Source: Hemibagrus wyckioides (taxonomy: Eukaryota; Chordata; Actinopteri; Siluriformes; Bagridae). Taken from it: a DNA stretch of 64,000 nucleotides. A program made the position numbers and the translations under genes. Below are positions 41,401 to 62,320 of the stretch, one piece after another. Each line of letters opens with the position of its first letter. Position 1 is the stretch's first letter. The stretch spans positions 17,953,630 to 18,017,629 of the forward strand of contig NC_080722.1 in NCBI RefSeq assembly GCF_019097595.1, read 5' to 3'. Below the pieces are notes generated by a model that saw only the letters and a program-made list of their open reading frames with translations, did no database searches and was not told the DNA's origin.

Positions 41401-43713
41401 TGTACCCAAGCAATGAGAATAACCTAAACCCCAGAGGGTCTTCTAAGGCCAAAAGTCCAAACATGCAGCAAAAGGTTTGTAAGGAGATGAGATTAGTCCA
41501 CATCATCCAACCTTCTTAACTATATTCATGCACAGAATCTATCTAGAAGCCTTCACACTCAAACTGATTGTTCTTTTAATTTTCCTTCTAACTGTGGTCA
41601 CAAAACCAATCCTCCCATAGTTATGGGTTTACATACAAAACAATTATCTGTAATAACATCTAAAAGTCTCCACAATCATCATCAATGAATACACTGGTCA
41701 CATGCTTTCATCAGCTTTTATTCACTGAACTGAATAAACATTACTAGTCACATGTTTCTCAATGTGCATGAATTTGATCATGTGGTTAGATCACATGCCA
41801 AACTCGCACAAGATGGTAGGACAAATCAAAGCTACTTGCTATTATTCAATGTTGACAGATGATTCTGAGACAGATAGTGAGGAAAGAAATGAACAGTTCA
41901 TCCTTGTACCCCTTCCCATGGCCAAACACATATAATGCCTGCCACACACAAGCGTGATCTATGAAAACTTCTCATCCTTTATCTGGTCCCTCTTCCACAT
42001 CTGAGGTATAACATTTCACCCTATCTCCTCATATAGATGGCAATATTACACTCTCCCAGGCACATTGGCCAAAAGTGCGCCACCTCCACCACTACCTTCT
42101 GTAGCTCAGACTCTACTGCATCTGCCATTAAACAGCCCCCATGCTATGAGGATGCAGTGAAGCAGGTAAAGGAGTCCCAAGACCAGCTGAGCCTCATGCC
42201 TTCCACCATCACTCCAGCTTTCGGCATCGCTCATACACACATAAATCTCAAACACGTTTCCTCTTCTATGCCACCCTCACAATGCACACTTCTCTGCTTT
42301 CACGTTGCATGATCAGTACCCTAATACATGAAATGTTGTGCTGATTAGTAGAGAGCTTCCTGGCTGAAATTTGCCTAAAAATAACACTCAAGTGTAATTA
42401 CACCCAAAAAAGTATTTAATTACATTGATTCTTTTTTCAGGTATATATACCTTTATTACGTCAAATATAGACAGTGTGCAGTTGGATTTGAAATGAAGTA
42501 GTTGATTTAGTCTGTTTTCAGGCTTTAAGCAGAAAGTAAGCAATTTGACTTTGACAAGTATACTGGTTCTATAATCTTAGTTTCTATCAGCATGTTAGTG
42601 GTATAGAAGAGAAAAACTGAACATTTTTGGGTGGAATTCCCATCTATGAGCATTATACAGCAGTGTCAGTCCTGCAGGATAAGTCGTTATGTATGTAAAA
42701 AAAAATGTTTATCTTGCTGCAGTCATTATGCATAATTTTTGTCATGAGAAGTAAACAAGATGTACTGTATTTGACAGTTTCAGTGGCTTAGCATAATTGT
42801 TGTGTCCAACTATGGCAGGGCCACTTTGTAAGTTTATAATAACTACAACCAAAATGCAAATTACAAACTATGAGACCAAATTTTTGTATGATAAATGAAC
42901 TACATGACTGCACTCTTTTGTTGCAGCAGATGACCAGAAGTCAGCAAATGGACGAACTCCTTGATGTCCTTATTGAAAGTGGAGGTGAGTATAAGTTTAA
43001 AAATGTATGAAAGTAGCATGCCCCTTCTAGACCCCTACCCCCGTTCCTTAATCTAACCTGTTCTGATAAATGCTGTAATGTCCTTCCCCTCTTCCTGCAC
43101 TGCCCATCTCCCCCCACCCCCACCCACCCATCAAGAAATGCCAGCTAACGCCAAAGAAGAGAGGTCCCCTGTAACCAAAGTTGTGCCTCACCTTACAGTT
43201 TCACACGGCAATACTGCCACCGGTGCCACGTCCGTGCCAAAGTTCCACCGCCACTACAGCCACATTTCCCCCGCCGAGGTGCCATATGAGCATGCTACAG
43301 GGCACACCGAGTGCCAACTGGAGGTGCTTCTGAGCCCCGTAAGCCGTCATGGTGACATCATCCCTGTCAAGTTGGGCACTGACGAGAGCCAGCTTGAGGA
43401 AATAGGAGACTCCTACCCAGGTCATCACCATGACGACAAGCTGCTCAGCAACAGGGACATGATGGACACGCCTCTGTCTCCCATGGCCACCAAGGTCTCA
43501 CCAGTGCCCACGGATGGCCAAGGGCTTGGCATGACGTTCTCCGAGTCACCATGGGAAAGCATGGAGTGGTTGGACTTAACTCCACCCAGCTCAGCCACAG
43601 CATTCAGCAGCAGCATGGCTCCATCAGCACCCAGTATCTTCAACACAGAATTCCTGGATGTGAGTGACATTGGACTGAACTCAGCCATGGACCTGCATCT
43701 TGAGCACTGGTGA
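29765..43713 (+). CDS. myocd: Myocardin, SRF coactivator (14 coding exons, 994 aa)
   Basis: Nuclear coactivator that binds SRF on CArG boxes and switches on cardiac and smooth-muscle genes. Fourteen GT-AG exons sum to 2985 nt with consistent phases. Protein order: N-terminal MTLLGSEHSVLIRSK, shared with the cardiac isoform of mammals and linked to MEF2 binding; RPEL1 about 17-42; RPEL2 about 61-84 with a full RPEKSEL core; RPEL3 about 105-129 (RPGPLEL); acidic Ser-rich stretch 146-170; basic region 241-263 (KKPKDVKPKVKKLK); Gln-rich 280-302; SAP domain 378-412; leucine zipper about 520-560; PPCY motif near 775; C-terminal activation domain ending H-L-E-H-W. Human protein is 938-986 aa, so this is full length. 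The N-terminal fragment differs from mammals by an MRTF-like RPEL2. MRTF-A/B paralogues were considered, but the first exon, the PPxY-EDAVKQ block and the map2k4 neighbour fit myocardin. Confidence 0.95.
33395..33460 (+). CDS. myocd: myocd exon 2 (RPEL1)
   Basis: Preceded by a pyrimidine tract containing (CT)n and CTCACAG, followed by GTGAGT. Encodes VLQLRLQQRRTREQLADQGI and MPP, the RPEL1 motif, in which the usual E-L is Q-L as in mammalian myocardin. Confidence 0.93.
36318..36373 (+). CDS. myocd: myocd exon 3 (RPEL1-RPEL2 linker)
   Basis: Lies between TTTCCAG and GTCAGA. Encodes LKSPAAFHEQRKSLERSK. The S-P-A-A-F-H-E-Q-R sequence is closer to MRTF proteins than to mammalian myocardin, which reads R-P-A-E-F here. 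Confidence 0.9.
36592..36667 (+). CDS. myocd: myocd exon 4 (RPEL2, internal Met80)
   Basis: Between TTTTGCAG and GTAAGA. Encodes TGDYLKHKIRSRPEKSELVN and MHILQ. The canonical R-P-x-x-x-E-L core is intact. Met80 is at the same place as the start of the shorter smooth-muscle isoform in mammals. Confidence 0.92.
36955..37119 (+). CDS. myocd: myocd exon 5 (RPEL3)
   Basis: Between ACTATGCAG and GTAAGT. Encodes the KLKRARLADDLNEKI basic/RPEL3 segment and ALRPGPLELVEKNIIPVDS, almost identical to mammals. Confidence 0.95.
38805..38986 (+). CDS. myocd: myocd exon 6 (acidic, Ser-rich)
   Basis: Between TTTCTAG and GTGATA. Encodes AFEEDSSSESMSPEQPLSDE and following Ser/Pro-rich residues, matching the FEEDSSS block of the family. 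Confidence 0.93.
39265..39366 (+). CDS. myocd: myocd exon 7 (weakly conserved)
   Basis: Between the weak acceptor CTGTTAAG and the donor GTAGGG. Encodes 34 residues in phase 0 on both sides, ending PPIPVPAIIK. The end resembles the human segment before SKSLGDSKNRHKK, but most of the exon is diverged, so the left boundary is the least certain in the gene. Confidence 0.7.
39588..39871 (+). CDS. myocd: myocd exon 8 (basic region and Gln-rich)
   Basis: Between GGAATAG and GTGAGT. Encodes NRHKKPKDVKPKVKKLKYHQ, YIPPDQKAEKSPPPMDSAYA and a Gln-rich tract (LLQQQQLFLQLQILSQQ). In the family the basic region contacts SRF and carries nuclear localisation signals. Confidence 0.95.
39972..40128 (+). CDS. 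myocd: myocd exon 9
   Basis: Between TCCTTCAG and GTATGC. Encodes a Ser/Thr-rich linker ending IRPGPLPANLDDLK, which leads directly into the SAP domain. Confidence 0.93.
40270..41202 (+). CDS. myocd: myocd exon 10 (SAP domain and leucine zipper)
   Basis: The largest exon, 311 codons, phase 0 on both sides, between GACAACAG and GTATGC. It opens with VSELRQQLRIRGLPVSGTKT (SAP helix-turn-helix, DNA binding), then DITTVTFPVTP and a Ser/Pro-rich stretch. EKDKMLVEKQKVIEELTWKL with the following heptads forms the leucine zipper used for dimerisation. The rest is Pro/Ser-rich. Confidence 0.95.
41331..41474 (+). CDS. myocd: myocd exon 11
   Basis: Between CTTATCACAG and GTTTGT. 48 codons, Ser/Pro/Asn-rich, ending KSPNMQQK, equivalent to the human KSPCVQQK. 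This corresponds to the exon that is alternatively used in the long mammalian isoform. Confidence 0.85.
42037..42165 (+). CDS. myocd: myocd exon 12 (PPxY motif)
   Basis: Between CTCATATAG and GTAAAG. Encodes MAILHSPRHIGQK and ends QPPCYEDAVKQ; mammals have PPSYEDAVKQ. The PPxY signature is kept. Confidence 0.92.
42927..42984 (+). CDS. myocd: myocd exon 13
   Basis: Between TTGTTGCAG and GTGAGT. Encodes QMTRSQQMDELLDVLIESG, identical in sense to the mammalian exon. Ends in phase 1. Confidence 0.95.
43136..43713 (+). CDS. myocd: myocd exon 14 (activation domain, stop)
   Basis: Begins after a C-rich tract and ATCAAG. Encodes EMPANAKEE and the C-terminal transactivation domain with LEVLLSPVS, FSESPWESMEWLDLTPP and a terminal MDLHLEHW, ending TGA at 43711-43713. 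Confidence 0.95.
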
Positions 43714-46162
43714 AATCATCCAGGAAGCTTCATTAGATAAATCATACAGCTAGGTATATAATGAGCAGTAACACAAAGCACTTCTCATCCAAATTTTTTA
43801 ATGACGTGGTTTTCCACAAGACGCACAGACAGCAGCTATGGGCTGACCTGTTAATCAGTCAATATTTTCTTCCTATAGTTTAACTCAGTTAAAAAAAAAA
43901 AAAAAGCTTGTACTGGTCCAAAACTTGAAAATTCATTGGACTTTATATAGTGGGAAAGAATTACTGGAAATAATAGAAACCAAATAAACCAAATCCATTC
44001 AAAGTAAACATCTAAAATAAATTCAACAGCATTTGCAATCCATTTGTAAATATTACACTACTGCTTCAAAAGTCTTTCCTGCACGTGGTGTGTGGCGAAA
44101 CACTTCTGAAGTGCTCACACAAAACCCCCCAAATCACCACCACATGTATTCTAATGTGCTATTGTAAATATTCATTAATGCTCACACTGCACCTTGAGTA
44201 GTATAGTACTTTGTCACATTTGGCTTGACGTATATTTTTGGACAGCATGTAATTTTTCTATGTTCTATCATTTCAATATTTTCTGTTTCATCCCCATTTT
44301 ATTTTTTAAAATCATTTTAATTTATTTAGACAACTGAGATACAATGTAGTTGTATCAGAATATATCTTTATCTATAATGTGAGAGTATGTCTTAGTTGCA
44401 AGTCCATGGATTAAATACAAACATAAACAAACATGCTAAATTTACAGGCAACTCAACAATGACAACGTGCCACCTTTGACTTTTATTCCCTTAATGAATG
44501 ACTACATATAAAACTTTATAGGCATGTGGTACACATCTTCAACATGTTTTTTCTTTGTAAAAAAATATGTTACGTTTACATTTCGCTCACTGCTTGCCCC
44601 TATATGAAAGATTCCATTTTTATTGGAGTTTCTATTACGACTAATAATATTGACGCGTGACCCATTTGCTATCTTGGAAGACGTCACATCTCAGATGTAT
44701 TTATTTGGACATTTGGATATTTGCATAGATGTATTTATACAGAAGATATTTATGAGACATTCCTTTGTTTAGGAACAGGATAGAGGAAATGCATACCCTC
44801 ACAAAAGAGATTAATGAAATTCATAGTTGGCCTAGGAATATCGGACTCCCGAGCTTTATTTTTTATACAGAATTGTAATACAAGCTGTTGCATTCTCAGA
44901 TGCATTTTTTGTGTGTCTTAAAAATGACCTAAACATGAATATATATTTTATAAGAGAAAATATTTTGAAAAGACACTATTATAGAAATTTTCAAACGTCA
45001 CAATGAGACATATTCATTAAAGTCATTCATTAAAAACTAGGGAAACACGGTCACACGAAATGCTTTAACGCATATGATTGTAATTGGCAATAAAATGGGA
45101 GTTGGAATGGCACAAAATCTTTTCTAAAATAATTTTATAATATTAAATATACAGTATATTTTATAATTTTGTATTATTATTATTATTATTATTGTTATTG
45201 ACTATTCACCTGAGAATTCAACTGCAAATCATGGTTCAAATATTCCATTTAGTTTTAGATACTCTACAAGCATAGATACACTATAGATGAAAGTGAAGGT
45301 CAGTGTGATCATTGGTCATTTTCTTTCCCTTTCCTTGCTTCTCCACAGTTGAGGCAGTGATGTAGCAAGACAGGCTAAATGTTCAGATTGCACTAACAGC
45401 ACCGTTTGAGCTTCGCTTGGTTAAAATATTTGTACTTTTTTTTTTTTTTTTAGTGTCACTGAAAGCTGAAATTCAACTTCTATGTGAACAATTCATTGAC
45501 AAATGGAACATTTTTTCTTGTATCTTTTTTTTTTTTTTTTTTTTTACCAGAACAGTGTTAATGGAAGAGACCCTTCTTTTCTTCTCCAGACGTTTTGCAG
45601 AATGAAATGTAATATACTGTATATTGTTTTACTGTGAACATTTGCACCCACAGCAGGGCTGCCAGATACAAGACCTGTGGACATTTTTCTTTTTATTAAT
45701 TTCTCAGTATTTTCTGTGTGCACAAAATAATAATAATAATGATAATAATAATAATAATGATAATAATAATAATAATAATAGTGTCTGAGTAGTGGGAGAA
45801 AAGTTCACTGATGATTTAAACTGTGAACAGAGTTGTGTGTGCTTACATGACAATTGAATGGATTTGGTCATATTCTGATTGGTGGAGGACTTAAGCCAAT
45901 TTCCACACCGATGAACCATCTATTTTGTAAACACTGCACACTATCCTCAGAGTCCGCCTCTTTTGATCGTATAAACTGTACAAATGAACAGCACAGTGAT
46001 CAGAGCATTCACACTGTGGCCTTATGTTTAGTGCATTTAGCTTGCATTTAGGACTTATAGTAAATCTGTAGTAGAAGGTGTGTAATGGCTTTACTTTGAC
46101 ACAAATCCTCCTACACATAACAGGCTTTCAGAGACCGAGCTACGGAAGAGACGATTGTAATG

Positions 46163-46172
46163 TTTGTGTGTG

Positions 46173-46204
<32 letters not shown>

Positions 46205-46206
46205 TA
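46163..46206. repeat. (TG)n(TA)n(CA)n self-complementary array
   Basis: TG repeats run into TA repeats and then CA repeats, so the two sides are inverted copies and could fold as a hairpin. It lies in the probable myocd 3' UTR. Confidence 0.85.
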
Positions 46207-46611
46207 TGTGTGTTCTGGAGGATTGTATCACTAAGGAAATTTTTTTTTTTACCCTCATTATGCCACTGAACAAATTCATAACCAGACCAAGCACAAACTT
46301 TTTTTTTATTACCTAATGGTCTGTAGTGCTGGATTAAACCTTTTATTAATACGTTATGCATCAATTCCAGTCTTACCCCCACACTACTCCTAACCAACCA
46401 GCTGAGTGAGAGAGAATTCCATCATTCCATAACATCTGTCCTATACACTTCCAGAAGAAAACAAATTTGTGTTGTTTTTGTCTTCATTTTTTTTTCTCCT
46501 GAGGAAGAAATATATAGATGTGACAAAAAGCTTTTGTACTGCTTGGCCACTGAACAGCTTTACAATGTAAACCGTCTCAGTATGTCTCCACCACTGTACT
46601 ATTAAAACTTC

Positions 46612-46617
46612 AATAAA
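46612..46617 (+). terminator. myocd: Candidate myocd polyadenylation signal
   Basis: AATAAA, followed about 30-60 bp later by a TGTGT/TCTTTCCTCTCTC-type U/GU-rich stretch. Beyond it, recognisable interspersed repeats begin. Confidence 0.4.
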
Positions 46618-46744
46618 CACCAACAAATGAAAAATTTCCAAAAGAATGAGCATTTCCTGTGTAATCTTCTTTCCTCTCTCTTTTTTTTTTTCTTAATCAC
46701 GTTGCTGTTTCAGTGAAGAAACATTTGAACAAATCTAGATTGTC

Positions 46745-46990
46745 ATCTCAATTTATTCATATAGCTTTTAACAGTGTCACAAAGCAGATTTATGGTAATA
46801 TATAAATAATGGATATAAAGCTTAAATTTATAAATCTATTCTTAATGAGCAAGCCACAGGCAAAGACGCGAAGGAAAAACTCGACATGACATGATGAAGA
46901 AACCTTGAGAGGAAACAGACGCAGAAGGGAACTCATCCTCGTCTGGGTGACACTGGATTATAAAATTACAAATCATCACACAGTCTATAT
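46745..46990. repeat. Interspersed repeat, fish type
   Basis: Contains TTTATTCATATAGCTTTTAA and GTCACAAAGCAGATTTA, then AAACCTTGAGAGGAAACAGA and CATCCTCGTCTGGGTGACAC. I recognise this wording from a widespread fish repeat, of which a small piece also lies at 21160-21210. Family name uncertain. Confidence 0.5.
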
Positions 46991-47002
46991 CTGTATTCTA
47001 CA

Positions 47003-47568
47003 TTCACTGTCCACTTTCATGTAGTTATCTAATCAGCCCATCGTGTGACAGCAGCACAATCATGCAGATACTGGTCAAGTGCTTCAAAAAATGTTCACAT
47101 CCAAACATCAGAATATGAAAGGGGGAAAAAAAAAGTGTAATCTCTATGACTTTGATAATGCCTTGATGTTGGTAACAGATGGACTGGTTTGGAAGGAAAA
47201 GAAGGAAAAGTGCTATCTTGGTGACTTCAACTGTGACATAATTTGAGTTACAATACCCTTCCAGACAGCTCGAACCAATCTGGCCATTTTCCTTTGACCT
47301 CTTTCACCAACAAGGTGTTTCTACCCAGAGAAGTGAGGGATTCTGGTGTAAACTCCAGGGTGTGTTGTGCATGAAATTCCCAGATTTGCAGTTTCGGAAA
47401 TACTCAAACTAGCACCAAGATCAGTTTTTCTCCATTCTGATGTTTGATGTAAACAACATCTGAAGCTCTTGATCTGTACCTGTATTCCTTTACCCACTAT
47501 ATTGCTGCCACATGACTGGCTGATTAGATAACTGTGCATTCCTAATAAAATGGACGGTGAGACTAGCG
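47003..47568. mobile_element. Miniature DNA transposon-like repeat with inverted ends
   Basis: The left end reads CACTGTCCACTTTCATGTAG then TTATCTAATCAGCC, and the right end on the minus strand reads CACCGTCCATTTTATTAGGA, then CACAGTTATCTAATCAGCC, so the ends are imperfect inverted repeats of about 35-42 bp. The 565-bp interior has no coding frame. It looks like a non-autonomous element common in fish. Confidence 0.55.
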
Positions 47569-48590
47569 TCAACTTAAAGTCTATTCAAACTGAAGTTATT
47601 AGGTATAGCAACTACTAGTCCTAAGACTAGGAAAAGGAAGAGCATCCACAGCCATCCTCATGGTTTCTGCATGATACCATCCAGAGTAACCTCATGGTGA
47701 TCTTTAGGTTGTCCATGTAGGGTCATCCTTAGCATCTGGTCAGGATTATTAGGACACTGATAAAGTTTATATATTTATACCCCAGCACTTCTGAACTCGA
47801 CTCGATTCTGATTGGTCGGAAAGGAGTTGATTATTTTTCTATAACGGCAGCAAGACAAATCACAGGTTTATATTACAGAGCTCCTTCTAATAAGTTGTTA
47901 TTTCTATAACAACAGCAAACACAACAGTCTTTCTTTCTCTGGAACATGACAACCTGCATTGTTTGCAGCTGATGAGAGAATGAGTGTTTATAGCTGCTCT
48001 ATGTCAGAAGACGTGCTGACGAGTTTCATGGAGGTTTCACAGCATTAACTGTAACTTTAAATGGATAAAAAAAATTATGTCGAATTCATGAATAGAAATA
48101 TTATAATAGTTGATAAATGACTGTGGTGTAAGACAGAAATAAAACACGTCCTGGTCTTGGCGTTGTTACAGGAAAACAAATAAGGCCGCAACATTGATTA
48201 TTTTCCTTTACGTGCATGTAACGTTGTGTTTTATTCTTTTGACAGACTTCAGCTTTCTTCATTCGTTCATCATCAGTAACTGTTTTATGCAGGACAGGGT
48301 CAAGGTGGGGCCTACCCCAGGAATAATGAGCATGGAGACACTTATACTCTCCCTGGAGGCACTGTCTCTGTCTCTCTCTCTCTCATGTACGCACAGAATG
48401 CACACTCCTTCCCTCACACACAGATAATTTATCAATAAAATACCATCATAAATACATCATAGAGGGAAAAAAATGATATCGAGAGCTCCATAACCTGAGC
48501 TCAACCCCACACCCTTACCCTGCAGCGCCAACATGTGTTTTTATTCTCCCACACAAACAGCCGGCACACCAGCAGAGGCTAATTCATAGG
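47569..48590. other. Intergenic DNA between convergent genes
   Basis: No exon or clear repeat is recognised apart from a short CT-rich run near 48366-48383. It separates the 3' ends of myocd and map2k4. Confidence 0.4.
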
Positions 48591-48591
48591 A

Positions 48592-50286
48592 TTTATTCTA
48601 GCATTCAGTCCATTTGTTTCCAGACCTTACAGAAAAAAATAGCTCGATAAGGTCACAATCACATCCTAGCCTTATCACAACTGACCTGCAGGCAGATACT
48701 TAGCTCTCATCAGTACTACAAGAACACTAAGATTTCATCAATATCCTTTAAATATGTGAAGTGAAGAAGACAAATAGCTCAGACCGTCAGAGGTTAATAT
48801 CTCCAAAAGCAGACATAAGGCAATATCCCTGCATATCCTCTAATTACAATTCTTTTTTTTTCTTTCTTTTTTTTTTTTTTTTTTTTTTACAGATTGCTGT
48901 TCACAATGTATACACTTAAAATCTTTTCACAGTGTGAACAATTCTTGAAGATATTTCCCACTCTTTATACCGATACAATATAACGTTACATAAAATCCAT
49001 AATTTCCCTTCTAATATTAAATATTCTACTGCGGTGCTGTTTTGTACAAGATTGTTTTCAAAACTGGGATTTTTTTCTTTATTACAGTTTGCCCATAAAA
49101 GGGATGTATAGTTAAGCATTCTTAGGTCAGTGATGCATCTTAAAGTCTGTCAGATGATCTGTATTTTACACGCGCGCACAAAAAAAAAAAATCCTTTCCA
49201 CCAAGTCTTTCAATGCCATCTAGTGTCATATTTCAGTTGTCCTATTATGTCAGTTAGTAAAAGTCTGCTTTGGCAAAGTGTTGTACAATTCTTTTAAAGT
49301 GAGTAACCTAAACAGTGATATTTGAACATCTTTCTGAATGCATGCGTGAGCCAAGATGTCAGGGCCAATTTCAGGAAAAGTGGCAAAATATAAAGTAGCA
49401 TTAGAGAGTTTGGGACATGTACTGCAACCGTAACTGATATTTACAGTAAAATCGGAGTGTTTGCAAGTGTGTACACTATTCCAGCAATTTTTTTCCAAAT
49501 CATTCAATACAATTTGGTGAGTTAAAGTTGCATATTTATACAAAACTACTTTAAGGACGACTTTGTTAATCTTTCAACCTACCAACTGATCTGTCAAATG
49601 GTACCAGACAGCCTCCGAGTGTCATCTGTGTCTTTTTCCTTCACGTGAAATGTCGGAAAGACCCCGGTGTGTGGAGTGCGACGTCTAGAAGAAATGATCC
49701 AACCATTTTTAACCGATTCTTTTGACGAACGACGATACTCCCGCGCACTCTTTCGGAAGGTTGAGACCACAATTGGACTGTGCTTTACACCTACAGATAT
49801 TGCTCTAAATGACGCATCCTATCAGAAGAAATGTTACACGGTATACGACATGGTAGGCGTGTCTCTTTCTAGTCGAAGATCAACGTGACTTCTTGTTTCG
49901 GTTCGGTTTCTAGTTCTTTCAACATCACTTCCAAGTAGACGTTTAACGTTCCCGCGAACATGAAGTGTGTCTTGAATGAGGGGAGTTCAAGTCTTGTTCT
50001 AATTTTCTCTAATGCGCTCAGCTAAACATTTACATGTGGCTTTAAAATAAATATCACACCTCGAATAAAATTATTCTTGTTCTTATTTTTCTTATTGTTC
50101 TAGCTTGATTTTTTTTTTTTTTTACAGACCAATACACTAATGGTTTCGAAGATGAAAAGCCGATCCTTATTGCACACAATGTTTGGGAGTGTCGATCCTT
50201 AAAAGCAGTGTGGAACCGTGAAACGGGACAATGCGGTGCGCCAAACGGCTGCCGTGTTACGTTTTGCGTTCGGGTAATGTACACGC
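48592..50286 (-). other. map2k4: Possible map2k4 3' UTR
   Basis: Downstream of the map2k4 stop on the minus strand. Candidate AATAAA signals, read as TTTATT on the plus strand, lie at 49078-49083 (1.2-kb UTR) and 48592-48597 (1.7-kb UTR). Long T tracts on the plus strand (48848-48888, 50108-50124) are A tracts in the transcript. The true end cannot be fixed here. Confidence 0.35.
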
Positions 50287-59828
<9,542 letters not shown>

Positions 59829-59853
59829 TGCTCAGAGTGTGTGTGTGTGTATG

Positions 59854-59902
<49 letters not shown>

Positions 59903-60070
59903 CAACAGAACCGCAAAAAAAAAAAAATCAGAGGAGTGGACGGCAGCGATATTCCAAACAGGTGTACTGGGACAGATCCCGCATAAATCAGCACATGGTT
60001 CGCATCAGAGGGACAGAAGGTTAAACCAGGTCCATCTGAGCTGTTCGGTGTTGTTAATGATAAGACGAGT
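59829..60070 (-). promoter_or_regulatory. map2k4: map2k4 5' UTR / promoter with CA repeat next to the start codon
   Basis: Only eight bases upstream of the ATG is a TG array on the plus strand (59837-59901), which reads as about 30 CA units in the transcript. Next to it is an A/T tract at 59916-59928. No TATA box is obvious. A transcription start cannot be placed from sequence alone. Confidence 0.35.
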
Positions 60071-60167
60071 GGAGTGGGCAGAGAGAGCGACACAACACGA
60101 CATTTCCGAGACGGAGAAATGCCATTTCATAATAAAGGTCTGAACTGCCCTTGTGTTTCATACTGCA

Positions 60168-60199
<32 letters not shown>

Positions 60200-60278
60200 A
60201 GTGTTTATGGTGGCCTAGAAAAACCCTCCCAGTAACCACTTTATCCTCCCCAGGACCACTACACTTAGGTTGGGAATG
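60071..60278. other. Short upstream flank of map2k4 with (TG)n
   Basis: A TG array lies at 60172-60199. Otherwise nothing is recognised. Confidence 0.5.
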
Positions 60279-60314
60279 TACACTTTGGCTAAAAGTTTGT
60301 GGACACTTGACCAT

Positions 60315-60316
<2 letters not shown>
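60279..60316. mobile_element. Tc1-type terminal repeat fragment
   Basis: TACACTTTGGCTAAAAGTTT then GTGGACACTTGACCATCACA is the left terminus of an older Tc1-like family. It is cut off by a TA array and the intact Tc1 element that follows. Its likely other end, in inverted form, is at 62284-62315. Confidence 0.5.

Positions 60317-60354
<38 letters not shown>
60317..60354. repeat. (TA)n array, left of the Tc1 element
   Basis: A TA run that directly abuts the left terminal repeat of the intact Tc1 element. Confidence 0.9.
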
Positions 60355-61729
<1,375 letters not shown>

Positions 61730-61739
61730 TTTTTTTAAA

Positions 61740-62000
61740 CACTGCATTCCAGATTCAGTTCCCTTACCTCTTAATAAGCTCCATTCTTCTGGGAAGGCTT
61801 TCCAATAGATTTTGGTACATGGCTGTGGGGATTTGTGTTCATTTAGCCACAAGATGTTTTGTTGCAATCAGGGATATGTGCAGGATACTCAAGTACATCC
61901 ATGCCAAACTTCATGTCGATATAAACCTCGCTTTGTGCACAGGAGTGCTGTCATGCTGGAACAGATTTGGGCCTCTTAGTTCCAGTGTTAAGTAGCCTAC
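61740..62000 (-). pseudogene. Tc1 transposase fossil, antisense
   Basis: On the minus strand it reads like the end of a Tc1 transposase ([15 protein letters not shown], then later a G-K-P-S-Q-K-N segment). The frame is broken and the sequence is clearly more diverged than the intact neighbour. Confidence 0.55.
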
Positions 62001-62320
62001 CATTACATTACAGCACAGTGACATTCTTTTTTTTTTCCACATTTCCCATCTTTGGAGGATTAGGGTCAGAGTTCAGGGTCAGCCATGATGCAGTGCCCCT
62101 GGAGCAGGGGGGTTGGGGACCTTGCTCAAGTGCCCAATGGTGGCAGCTTGGTGGTGCTAGGGCTTGAACCCCAATCTTCCAGTCAACAACCCAGAGCCTT
62201 AACCACTTGAAATTTTAAGACTCAGACCTGTACAATTGTGTGCTTCCAACTTTGTGGCAACAGACCCAAGGCTCACATATGGGTATGATGGTCAAGTGTC
62301 CACTTGTGGCTATATCTCCA
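62001..62320. repeat. Repeat mosaic ending in a Tc1-type terminus
   Basis: 62045-62210 holds a GACCTTGCTCAAGTGCCCAA ... GCCTTAACCACTT block also seen in the 24193-24560 element. 62235-62315 reads CCAACTTTGTGGCAACAGAC, then GGTATGATGGTCAAGTGTCC, the inverted partner of the terminus at 60279-60316. No complete gene. Confidence 0.5.

Larger units (their letters stand above)
43714..46640 (+). other. myocd: Probable myocd 3' UTR
   Basis: About 2.9 kb of AT-rich DNA between the stop codon and an AATAAA. It contains two Pumilio-type TGTAAATA motifs (44045-44052, 44163-44170), a miR-1/206 seed match ACATTCC (44757-44763), an (AAT/GAT)n array (45726-45780), two poly-T tracts (45439-45451, 45525-45544), and a TG/TA/CA hairpin-prone array (46163-46206). 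An earlier AATAAA at 45089-45094 could give a shorter transcript. Confidence 0.5.

Noticed and set aside
29765..43713. Assignment of the + gene as mrtfa or mrtfb because of the MRTF-like RPEL region
   Set aside because: The MTLLGSEHSVLIRSK start, PPxY-EDAVKQ and QMTRSQQMDELLDVLIESG blocks, the C-terminus and the map2k4 neighbour fit myocardin.
46078..46397. Open frames across the TG/TA/CA array
   Set aside because: They consist of V-C-V-C and Y-I-Y-I translated microsatellite and exist on both strands.
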